From: Reichenbachiella ulvae
GTDB taxonomy: Bacteria > Bacteroidota > Bacteroidia > Cytophagales > Cyclobacteriaceae
Length of the DNA: 11,868 nt
Direction: 5' to 3'
Assembly (NCBI RefSeq): GCF_025833875.1
Contig: NZ_JAOYOD010000012.1
Span: 1-11,868 of the forward strand
Of this stretch, positions 1 to 8,677 are shown one piece after another (position 1 is the first letter of the stretch; every line of letters begins with the position of its first letter). Both the position numbers and the translations under genes were made by a program. Below the pieces are notes generated by a model. That model was not told where the DNA came from. It worked only from the letters and a program-made list of their open reading frames with translations, and searched no databases.

Positions 1-1873
1 AGTGATAAAAATGCCCATGACTTTCCTGACAAAATTGTGGTCATTGCCGATGCCTCCAACCTCGAAAGAAATCTATTGCTATTCTCGGAGATACAAGATT
101 TGGGCTTACCTACCATCCTCGTGCTATCCATGCTCGACGTGGCTAATCGCAGTGGACTAAACATTGATCTACGTGCCTTAGAAGAAGAATTCAACACTAC
201 GGTGCTCACGGTCAATGGCCGAACTGGAGAAGGTATTCCAGAGCTCAAAAAGACCCTCTTTGAAGATCTGTCTGGTTCCACGGAGCTCTTTACGACATCA
301 ACGAGCTCTCCCCGAGATGCATACCAGTAATCAAGGACAAGTTTGCCTTAGAAAATGACTACGTAGCGTATCAATATGCTCAGCAAACCTACAGCAAGAG
401 CTTTCTATCTAACAGACGAGAAAAAATTTATCGCCGACAAAAAGGTACAATACAACTTCTGCGATCGCCAGTTTCAAACTACCAAAACCGTAGAGCGATA
501 CAAAATCATTCGTGACAAACTCACTCGAATAGTTACCAAAACGAATATAGAATCTACAGCCACTCGCAATCACAAGATCGACAAAATACTGACGCATAAG
601 ATCTATGGTTACCTTATATTTTTTGTGATCCTGTTTGCGCTTTTTGAGTCCATCTTTGCTTGGGCTGAACCTTTTATGGACTACATCGATTTTGGTTTTG
701 CCAAACTAAGCAGTTGGGCCAAGACCTACTTACCCGCTGGTGTACTCACGGATCTCATTGCCGAAGGTATTATCCTGGCTAGGGGGGTCGTCATTTTCAT
801 CCCTAGGATCGCCCTACTATTTGCTTTTATAGCCATACTGGAAGAGTCCGGCTATATGGCTCGTGTGGTCTTTCTGATGGACAAAATTATGCGAAAATTT
901 GGCCTCAACGGCAAAAGTGTGGTTCCGCTCATCTCTGGTGTGGCCTGTGCCATCCCTGCTATCATGGCTGCCCGAAATATCGAAAGCTGGAAAGATCGGA
1001 TCATCACTATTTTCGTGACACCGTTTATGAGTTGTTCTGCCAGACTGCCCGTGTACGCTATTCTGATCGCCTTGGTCATTCCTAATGATTATGTGCTTTG
1101 GGATCTTGAGTGTACAAGGGCTAGCACTCATGGCTTTGTACTTGATTGGTTTTCTAGGCGCTATTTTTTCCGCGCTATTATTGAAAAAAATACTAAAGAT
1201 GAAAGAGCAAAGCTATTTCATCATGGAACTCCCCATCTACAGATGGCCCAAGTGGAAAAATGTATGGATCACCATATTCTCTAAAAGCAAAACCTTTGTA
1301 TTCGAAGCTGGAAAAATCATTTTAGCCATTTCTATTATTCTTTGGGTATTGGCTTCATCACGGACAGGAGAAGCTTTTGATCACGCCGAACAGCGAGTCG
1401 TAGAGCAAAATCCAACCGTTGGGATCGGCTCCCAAGAATTCGATGCTTTGCTGAGCGCATACAAACTAGAAAACTCGTATGCTGGTGTATTAGGCAAATC
1501 CATCGAACCCTGCATCCGACCTCTTGGATACGATTGGAAAATTGGCATTGCACTGATCACATCTTTTGCTGCTCGAGAAGTATTTGTAGGTACGATCGCC
1601 ACCATCTATAGTGTGGGCTCAGACGTAGAAGACGAATCTACCATCAAAGACAAATTACGTGCAGAAATCAACCCCTATACTGGAAAACCGATGTACTCCA
1701 TTGCACTTGGTGTATCCCTGATGCTGTTTTATGCGTTTGCCATGCAGTGCATGAGTACGCTGGCAGTAGTCTATAGAGAAACCAAGTCATGGAAATGGCC
1801 TCTTCTTCAATTGATATATATGTCGGCAGTAGCTTATATCTTCGCATTCATTGCGTATCAATTATTGAAATAG
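1..1873 (+). CDS. feoB: Ferrous iron transport protein B, 5' truncated, frameshifted
   Basis: FeoB is an inner-membrane Fe(II) transporter with an N-terminal GTPase domain. The window enters inside the G domain at DASNLERNLLLF, typical of FeoB just after the G3 motif. The G4 position reads SMLD (usually NxxD) at 127-138, and a G5-like NGRTGEG follows. Next come the helical spacer (IERYK-like VERYKIIRDKL) and the membrane core, with ILEESGYMARVVFLMDK, GKSVVPLISGVACAIPAIMA and PFMSCSARLPVY, including the conserved gate cysteines. The C-terminus has FYAFAMQCMSTLAVVYRET. The frame changes at about 275-290, about 400-412 and about 1095-1100; joining the frames gives one continuous FeoB, so these look like indel errors. 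The expected glycine-rich GLGGVVIFIPQ segment reads ILARGVVIFIPR near 772-810, beside a run of six G, and is probably also damaged. The start codon and any feoA lie outside the window. Four bases separate its stop from the next gene. Confidence 0.95.
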
Positions 1874-1877
1874 ATTA

Positions 1878-3688
1878 ATGACCGAAACCAACGCCTCTTT
1901 TTTCACCACAAGGGTAGAAACTTTACATGCAGAATCACAAAAGCTAGAACAAAAAGCGACGACACTTTCATGGATCAGGGTCTGCTCGTTTCTTGTTTTT
2001 CTAGTCGCTTTCATCTATTTCGCCAATACACGCGAAATCCAAAGCATGCTCCTTTCAGTAGTGGCGTTGTGTTCCTGTTTTTGGCTGGGTCATCCGAAAG
2101 CACAACCAAGCCAAATTTGGACTGACCCAACACCAAGCACTTCTTGTAGTTAATGAAAATGAAATAAAACGTGCCAACGGAGCCTTTTCGGACCTCGACA
2201 ATGGACTCGACTATTTGGGTACAAATCATGCCTATGCTCCAGATATCGATCTTTTTGGTTCTAATTCCTTATTCCAATTATTGGTGCGAAGCAAACTGTC
2301 TGGCACAAGAGCATTAATCAAAAACTGGCTGCTACACCGATCCACCAAAAACGAAATCGAAGAACGACATGCCGCCATACAAGAACTCTCCACCGATACG
2401 GAATGGAGGCAAAACCTAACGGCCTATGGCTATCATGGGGATCGTAAAAATGAAAAATATGCCAACGTAGTCGTCTCACTCATCCAGTGGATAGACCTCA
2501 AATTGAGTCAAATCGACAAGCCATTTTGGAATATCATGAGATTCATCATGCCTGCTGCTGCATTGACTATTCTCGCGGGTATCAATATCTTGGGTTGGCC
2601 GTATCAGTGGATTTATCTCCCCATTCTGATCAACCTCGCCTTGTTGTCTATCCTATTCAAGCCATTGATGGACCTCACCAATGAGTTTGGAAATATTGCT
2701 GACTTCCTGAAAGGCTATGAGCACGTGATTATAGAAATAGAAAAAAAATCTTTTGAGTCTCCGCTACTTACTCGACTACACGACCAACTAAAAACCAAAG
2801 GTCAGTCTGCCTCTTCCCGCTATCATGCGCCTTCGCAGGATTTTGATGTTTTTGCTCAGCAGAGCCAATATCCTGTATTTGCCTTTCAATGTACTTTTTT
2901 TGCTCGATGTCAACTGGCTACTCCTAGCGGTCCAATGGAAAAAGAAAAACATCCATCATGTGCAAAACTGGTTCGATGCGGTGCATCAAATCGACGCCTT
3001 GTCTGACTTGGCCTCGTTCGCTTACGCTAATCCTACCTTTACCTTCCCAAAGTTATCGGACACGGATCACGTGCTAGTCGCTGAGCAAATGGCACATCCG
3101 TTGATCAAGTCTACCCAGCGTGTAAGCAATGATTTCGCGCTGTCGGGCAAAGGCAGACTCGGGCTAGTCACAGGCTCCAACATGTGGGGCAAGAGCACCT
3201 TTCTCCGCACGATAGGTATCAATCTCGTGCTGGCACAAATGGGCGCACCCGTTTGTGCTCGAAAGTTTGAGCTGTCTCTCGTTCAGCTTTTCACCAGCAT
3301 GCGCACACAAGACAATTTAGAGGAAAACGTCAGTTCATTTTATGCAGAACTCAAGCGGCTCAAGCAGCTGCTCGACCTTTTGCAACAGGGCGAACCTATC
3401 TTCTATATGCTCGACGAAATTCTGAAAGGCACCAATTCGGAAGACCGCCACAAAGGTGCGCTCTCTCTGATAGACCAATTGATCAAAGAAAATTGTCGGG
3501 GACTGATTTCTACTCACGACATCCAGCTATCGGCTTTATCGAAAGATCAACCCAATATCCAAAACATGAATTTCAATAGCTCTATCGTAGATGATGAGAT
3601 TATTTTCGATTACAAATTGTCTCTGGCACCCTGCGGTAGTTTCAATGCCAGCAAACTGATGGAAAAGATGGGTATTATCAAAAAATAG
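1878..3688 (+). CDS. Membrane-anchored MutS-family ATPase (MutS-like), frameshifted
   Basis: This protein of about 600 residues ends in a MutS-type ABC ATPase domain. Visible motifs are a Walker A loop GSNMWGKSTFLRTIGIN near residue 432, a Walker B region FYMLDEILKGTNSEDR and a switch motif LISTHD. The N-terminal half lacks a recognisable mismatch-recognition domain. It has hydrophobic segments near residues 32-65 (WIRVCSFLVFLVAFIYF and following) and near 215-260 (FIMPAAALTILAGINI, IYLPILINLALLSILF), with a MutS core-like stretch YAPDIDLFGSNSLFQLL between them. Frames switch at about 2060-2085 and about 2810-2825, and each join gives sensible protein. Such proteins are common in Bacteroidota and often labelled MutS, but they should not be assumed to act in mismatch repair; the substrate is unknown. 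Four bases after feoB suggest co-transcription. The Trp in the P-loop (usually Ala or Ser) is one base from Ser and may be an error. Confidence 0.88.
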
Positions 3689-3695
3689 GAAACAC

Positions 3696-3726
3696 TTCAA
3701 GGATTGCCTTGTGCTGTTTAGCTTTG
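3696..3726 (+). promoter_or_regulatory. Candidate Bacteroidota-type promoter before purK
   Basis: The short gap between the MutS-like gene and purK holds TAGCTTTG at 3719-3726, a perfect match to the Bacteroidota -7 consensus TAnnTTTG. It lies 24 bases upstream of the purK ATG. The upstream element is poor: CTTC at about 3695-3698 sits at the right distance (about 20 bases) but is not TTTG. The location is right for a purKE promoter, but the evidence is one box only. Confidence 0.35.
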
Positions 3727-3750
3727 CGCCCATCACAAGCAGAATATCAG

Positions 3751-4890
3751 ATGAGTTTTGATCCCAATGTAAAGATAGGCGTATCAGGTGGTGGCCAGCT
3801 CGGCCGTATGATGATCCAATCTGCCATAGACTTGAATTTAGATATCAAATCGATGGACCCAGATCCTAATGCCCCGTGCAAGCATCTAGCAACCGAATTT
3901 GTAAATGGGGACATCAAAGACTACGATCAAGTCATGGCCTTTGGTGCTACTTGTGACCTCATCACCGTGGAGATAGAGAATGTAAGCATAGAAGCGTTAG
4001 AAGCACTCGAAAAACAAGGTAAAAAAGTTTTTCCTCAGCTCTCGTGCGCTCGAAAATCATCAAGGACAAGGGCATTCAAAAGCAATTCTATTTAGACAAC
4101 GACATTCCCACTTCTCCTTTCGTACTGACCCAGTCGCTAGAGGAGCTGCATCAGCACACAGACCTACTTCCGGGTGTACACAAGCTTCGCACCGAAGGAT
4201 ACGACGGCCGTGGCGTACAGGTGATCCGAACAGAAGCTGACATCTCAAAAGGATTTGACAAACCTGCGCTGATAGAAAAATTTGTGGATTACGACAAGGA
4301 AATCTCCGTGATCGTAGCCCGAAACGCGGATGGAGAAATGAACACCTACCCCGTGGTAGAATTAGAATATCATCCAGAAGCCAACTTGGTGGAGTTTTTA
4401 TTTTCACCCTCTAGCATTAGTGAAGACATTAGAATCAAAGCAAGAGAATTGGCCAAAAAAGTTATCTCATCACTCGACATGGTAGGTTTGCTAGCGGTAG
4501 AAATGTTTACTACCAAAGACGGCGACGTAATCGTAAACGAATGTGCACCACGTACGCACAACAGCGGTCACCAGACGATAGAAGCCAATGTGACTTCACA
4601 GTTTGAACAGCACATCCGAGCCATACTCAACTTGCCACTAGGGGACACCGCCATCAAAGGAGCTTCTGTGATGATCAACCTGCTAGGCGAAGAAGGCTAC
4701 ACTGGTTTGGCCCAATACGAAGGGCTAGAAGAAGCCTTACAGATTGAAGGACTTCACGTACATTTGTATGGAAAAAAATTAACCAAACCCTTTAGGAAAA
4801 TGGGACACGTGACCTTGGTAGGAGATCACTTAGAAGACCTCAAAACCATTGCTCGATCAGTAAAAGAATACCATAAAAATCAAAGCATAA
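3751..4890 (+). CDS. purK: N5-carboxyaminoimidazole ribonucleotide synthase (PurK), frameshifted
   Basis: PurK is a cytosolic ATP-grasp enzyme that converts AIR, ATP and bicarbonate to N5-CAIR in purine synthesis. The start ATG at 3751 gives MSFDPNVKIGVSGGGQLGRM, with the PurK N-terminal nucleotide-fold motif GGGQLGRM. Further motifs are DPDPNAPC, TVEIENV, IIKDKGIQKQF, LRTEGYDGRGVQ, and the diagnostic NECAPRTHNSGHQTIEA followed by TSQFEQHIRAILNLPLG. The frame changes at about 4035-4050 (one base apparently missing). At 4871-4872 one extra C seems present: removing it makes the end read EYIKIKA and stop in the TAATG at 4888-4892. The repaired length is about 379 residues, normal for PurK. The stop overlaps the purE start, implying translational coupling with the enzyme that uses its product. 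Confidence 0.95.
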
Positions 4891-5373
4891 TGAAGCCATC
4901 AGTAGGAATAATCATGGGGAGCAAAAGCGACTCTGAACATCATGAATCAGGCCGCAGAAGTACTCGATCAATTAGGCGTAGCGTATGAACTCACTATTGT
5001 ATCTGCTCACCGTACCCCACACCGCATGGTAGACTATGCCGAAAATGCCAGATCGCGTGGACTACAAGTAATCATCGCAGGAGCAGGAGGTGCTGCGCAC
5101 TTGCCAGGCATGGTAGCGGCGATTACCACCCTACCCGTGATCGGCGTACCTGTCAAGTCTAGCAATTCAATAGACGGATGGGATTCTGTATTGTCTATTT
5201 TGCAAATGCCAGGTGGTGTGCCTGTAGCTACCGTAGCCCTAGATGGTGCTAAGAATGCAGGCATACTTGCTGCGCAGATCATAGGAAGTCACGACGAAAT
5301 TGTTGCCGAAAAATTAGCACAATACAAAGTTGAGATGAGGAGAAAAGTAGAAGAATCTATCCGTACCTTATAA
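4890..5373 (+). CDS. purE: N5-carboxyaminoimidazole ribonucleotide mutase (PurE, class I), frameshifted
   Basis: PurE class I moves the carboxylate of N5-CAIR, the PurK product, to give CAIR. The protein starts MKPSVGIIMGSKSD, with the GS-x-SD phosphate-binding motif. It continues with VSAHRTPHRM, holding the catalytic-site SAHRTP motif, then IIAGAGGAAHLPGM, PVIGVPVKS and the LSILQMPGGVPVATVA segment. Near 4931-4934 one extra base breaks the frame: GACTCTGAAC should read GACCTGAAC, giving SDLNIMNQAAEVL as in other PurE proteins. The repaired length is about 160 residues, normal for class I. The start codon shares its A with the stop codon of purK. PurK next door supports the bacterial two-enzyme route rather than a class II PurE acting directly on AIR. 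Confidence 0.95.
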
Positions 5374-5398
5374 ATCTGCTCTCTATTTTTGATATACA

Positions 5399-5466
5399 AG
5401 CAATATCCCTGATCTTAACCGTTTAGTATTTAGCATTTTAGAGAATGGAAATATTAGTATATTGCT
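5399..5466. repeat. Spaced 8-bp inverted repeat with TTTAG triplet between purE and lipoprotein gene
   Basis: AGCAATAT at 5399-5406 and ATATTGCT at 5459-5466 are perfect inverted copies separated by 52 bases. Between them TTTAG occurs three times within 20 bases (5422-5426, 5429-5433, 5437-5441). The stretch is AT-rich and non-coding, so chance is a real possibility. It could be an operator or mRNA structure in the leader of the downstream unit. It does not look like a rho-independent terminator. Confidence 0.25.
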
Positions 5467-5524
5467 ATTGAATGCGCTAATAAGTGTGAAAAAAATAAAC
5501 TTTGTGCAACTTATCAAATCTATT

Positions 5525-7179
5525 TTGACTCAAAAAAACCACTATCTAAACACCATAAGCTATGGGGTGATAGTACTCTTATTTTCCATGTGTAATATGG
5601 GAGAATTTAGATTTCGACGACATCGAAGCGCCTCTATATACACCTCGACCCATCCTATTCCCATTGGTCAAACCACATACACCATTAATGTGACCTGATC
5701 GATAAACTGGACGACCCTGAACCTATTTGATCACTGAAGACAATAGCAAGCTGCATCGCAATCACCTAATCTGGACACGACCTATTTCGACGATTATGCA
5801 CAAGTCATAGTATCTACAAGACGTACCCAACCCAGGTATAATTAGTGCTCGAACTTAGCAAGATATATCCCGTCTCTCCGAGCAATCAGGACATCGCAAT
5901 TCCGACACAAACGCTAAGGTTTTGAATACACCCTCCCCCAACAACGAAGAACTGGATTCTGTAAAGTATTCTACAGGTACTATAACGCTAGTACATTACC
6001 AACCAATACCAATCTGAGCTTGAGTATGAGCTTACACTTACTGACATTGTAAACCTAGACACTGGAGCACCCATGATACTATCAGGCACCGTACCTGGCA
6101 ATAGCTCCAATTCGAAGCCGACTGACGACAAATCACAAAACCATCATTGTTCGAGTGCCTGGCACAGGCGATACGCAATTTTTTAGTGGGAGAAGCATCC
6201 AGATAGCACTGAAAGTGAAAACAGGAGAGGGCGTAAGTAGTACCGATTTTATAGACTACACACTTTCCATTACCAACGCTGATTTTTCAGAAATATATGG
6301 CTGGTTTGGTGACAAAACTATCAATAAGAAAACTAGACCGTTGGACATGGGATTTTTCGAAGACCTTTCGGAAAGCAGCTTGAGCTTCAACGCGCCACAA
6401 GTCAGCTTTTATATCAGCAATGGGTTTGGTGTACCGATGGGTCTCAACATGGGAGGTATCTCCTCTACCAATTCAAAAGGCACTACGGAGTGAACTTGTC
6501 TGGAGACATTACGGCAAGTCCACAACTGGTAAGAGCGCAAAGTACTACACAGGTAGGCACTTCACTCAGCTCCATCATTCGAACCAATGAAACCAACTCT
6601 AACCTAAGAGAGCTATTTGCAATATCTCCAACCAGCTTCAATATCGATTTGACAGCGGGTATCAAACTATAATAATGCAAATGATCAAGACAGAAACTTT
6701 GTAAGTTCAACTAGCGAGGTAGAAGTAGTCACAGAGATCAACCTCCCTCTCGATGTGAAACTAGAGGGGTTGTCAAGAAACTTTGGGACTGGTATTGAAG
6801 CTTTCGACTTTGAAGATGCAGGACACCATCAGACTCATACTAACTACCCACAACGAACTGCCTCTCGAAGGGTCGATACAATATGCAATTTTTGGACTCA
6901 GACTCCAGCGTATTGTTTGAGTTTCTAGATATCTCATTTATAAAATCCCCAGAGCTTTTGTCCACGGGGCGAATAGAGGAAAAAATCGTTAACAAGGACA
7001 CTATAAAATTATTGTGGCAACTGGACTATTAAGAATTGATAAATGCCAGCATATTAAATATCGTCACCCATATCACCAGCTACAAAGCGGCAGACGACAA
7101 CTATGTCAAATTATTTTCAGAACTGACCAGATGCACCCTCAAAGTAGGCACTCAAGCAAATGTGAAACATGAATTATAA
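5525..7179 (+). CDS. Predicted large lipoprotein of unknown function, heavily frameshifted
   Basis: I do not recognise a named family. Joining frames gives about 550 residues. The N-terminus has a lysine, a hydrophobic stretch (TISYGVIVLLFSMC) and a Cys, as in a lipoprotein signal, although Met just before the Cys is unusual. After the Cys comes an acidic stretch, repaired as NMGEFDFDDIEAP by removing one A at 5609. The body is rich in Thr, Ser, Asn and Asp and looks beta-rich: YSTGTITLVHY, LSGTVPGNSS, KTIIVRVPGTGDTQFF, STDFIDYTL, EIYGWFGDKT, PLDMGFFEDL, INLPLDVKLEGLSRNF. I count about 18 frame changes, so many fragments are short. The start is uncertain: TTG 5525 gives a signal of normal length, GTG 5486 is an alternative, and a lost ATG is possible. 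It ends NVKHEL at 7179, 11 bases inside the next gene, suggesting coupled translation. It is probably an outer-membrane lipoprotein; this is inference. Confidence 0.72.
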
Positions 7180-8674
7180 GCTGAAAACAACATACATCTG
7201 CGTCTGTACTCCTTCGTGCTCACTGAGTTTACACCGACCTTGGCTCAATCTGGCATTTTGTCTATCACCTGACCAACAGTACCTATCAAGGCAACAACTC
7301 TCAATCCGGCATTCTTCCCAGAAGGAAAAACTTTTGTAGGTATACCCGTGCTGATCTGGTGTGACTGGTAGACTTTAACAGTCCCACCAATTACAACGAC
7401 GCCATTACCACCAATGAGAAAAACGGAGAACGGAAAGTGGGATATTGACCGATTTGTACGACAATTCTAAAAAAAGAAATTACGTAGGTGCTGATAGCTG
7501 AAATATCTACGTTCTATGTAGGTTGGCAAAAATGAGCAACACAAGGGATTTCCCGTTTTCAGTGGCTCCGCTGAAAGAATAGGGGCTAGAGGCTTTTTAC
7601 AGCGACGATCTAGTAAATACCGCATGGAAAGGTAACACCCCACTAATTGGAGATCGATTAGACCTAAAAGGAACAGCTCTAGATGTAAGGTATTATAGAG
7701 AATATGGCTTTGGCATATGGAAAAGTCTCCCTGGAAAAGGTGTAAATATCGGCGTAAGAGTGAAATTTCTCAGACGGCATGATGAGTGCTGTAACCGACA
7801 GCAAATTTGACGGGTCTATTGGCTTTGAAGAGGATAACTTCCGAGCCAACTTTAACTTGAAAAATTGAGCGATCTACACTTCAGGGTTCAACATCATGGA
7901 CAGTAACGACCTTACCACAACACATGATGCAGTAATGGCCAACCTCGGAGCTGGCATCGATCTAGGTGTGCACTGGAATATCGACCGAAGAAATTATCTG
8001 CTGCTGTCTCGGCAAACGATTTAGGACCATATCCGATGGAAAGCAGATACAGAAAATTATCACTTGGCAGATACTACTTTCCGGTTTGAAGGTATAGACT
8101 TAGCCGACGTTGGTGATTTTGGAGATGCCTACATAGATTCATTGAAATACAGGATACAAGATACTACTCTCTATGAGGCTTATACTACCGGACTCAACAC
8201 TTCCTCATATGCAAGTTTGATGTATCAATTGACTCCATATGACAGATTTACAGGCACGATAGCTGCACATGTGGTACAAGGCCATTTCAGAATGATCTAC
8301 TCGGCTGCCTACACTCGTAAAAGTAGGGCGTGCGTTGGACTTTTCCGTCAATGTGTCCAGAATACCTCAGCAAGGCATCGATGTCCGGACTAGCTGCCGC
8401 AGTCAACCTTGGCCCTTGCCAAATCTATATGGCATCAGACAAACTCCTCAAGGTATGGGATGCAACCCAAATAGATGCAGCTGATTTTAGATTTGGAATG
8501 AATCTGGTCTTTGGTAAAAAATCGAGTTCGCCAAGAGACAACCAAAAAGATCTAGAGCATCCTTCTCCCTATGATAAGAGCGAAAGAATAGAAAAAAGCG
8601 ACGGTATATACTGGATCATACCAAGACAAAAAGCTCGACCAGTATATGACAAAACAAAATTCAAAGAGTCTTAA
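7169..8674 (+). CDS. DUF5723-type predicted outer-membrane beta-barrel protein, heavily frameshifted
   Basis: Repaired length is about 500 residues. The ATG at 7169 opens MNYKLKTTYICVC, a signal peptide, with a likely cleavage site after LAQ (near 7245-7255). Soon after comes NLNPAFFPEGKTFVGIPVL (about 7300-7355), the early Asn-Pro-Ala motif typical of DUF5723 and of other Bacteroidota barrel proteins. Further segments are SAERIGARGFYSDDL, AWKGNTPLIGDRLDLKG, DVRYYREYGFGIWKSL, GVNIGVRVKFL, SIGFEEDNFRANFNL, MANLGAGIDLGVHWNI, SANDLGPIRW and DFRFGMNLVFGKK, alternating polar and hydrophobic as barrel strands do. A charged tail of about 50 residues follows. The frame changes often. Examples are five T where four fit near 7596-7600 and five A where four fit near 7529-7533, plus a TGA at about 7867 where Trp would fit. 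The start overlaps the lipoprotein gene by 11 bases, so the two probably act together. The family has no known function. Confidence 0.75.
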
Positions 8675-8677
8675 TCC

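Noticed and set aside
817..1131. Minus-strand reading frames inside feoB, and similar ones inside purK and the MutS-like gene
   Set aside because: They lie opposite clearly conserved coding sequence and show no protein family features.
1085..1284. Programmed ribosomal frameshifting in feoB and other genes
   Set aside because: Breaks occur in nearly every gene, in both directions, often at homopolymers, without a shared slippery site. Indel errors fit better.
4044..4988. Natural PurK-PurE fusion protein
   Set aside because: One extra C explains it, a TAATG stop/start sits at the junction, and purE has its own break nearby.
5384..5391. TATTTTTG as a promoter box for the lipoprotein unit
   Set aside because: It fits TAnnTTTG, but no upstream TTTG-like element is at the right distance and it lies about 135 bases before the likely start.
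5700..7560. Long non-coding region or RNA gene suggested by the lack of long ORFs
   Set aside because: Joining the frames on the plus strand gives coherent protein nearly throughout, matching a lipoprotein and a DUF5723 protein.
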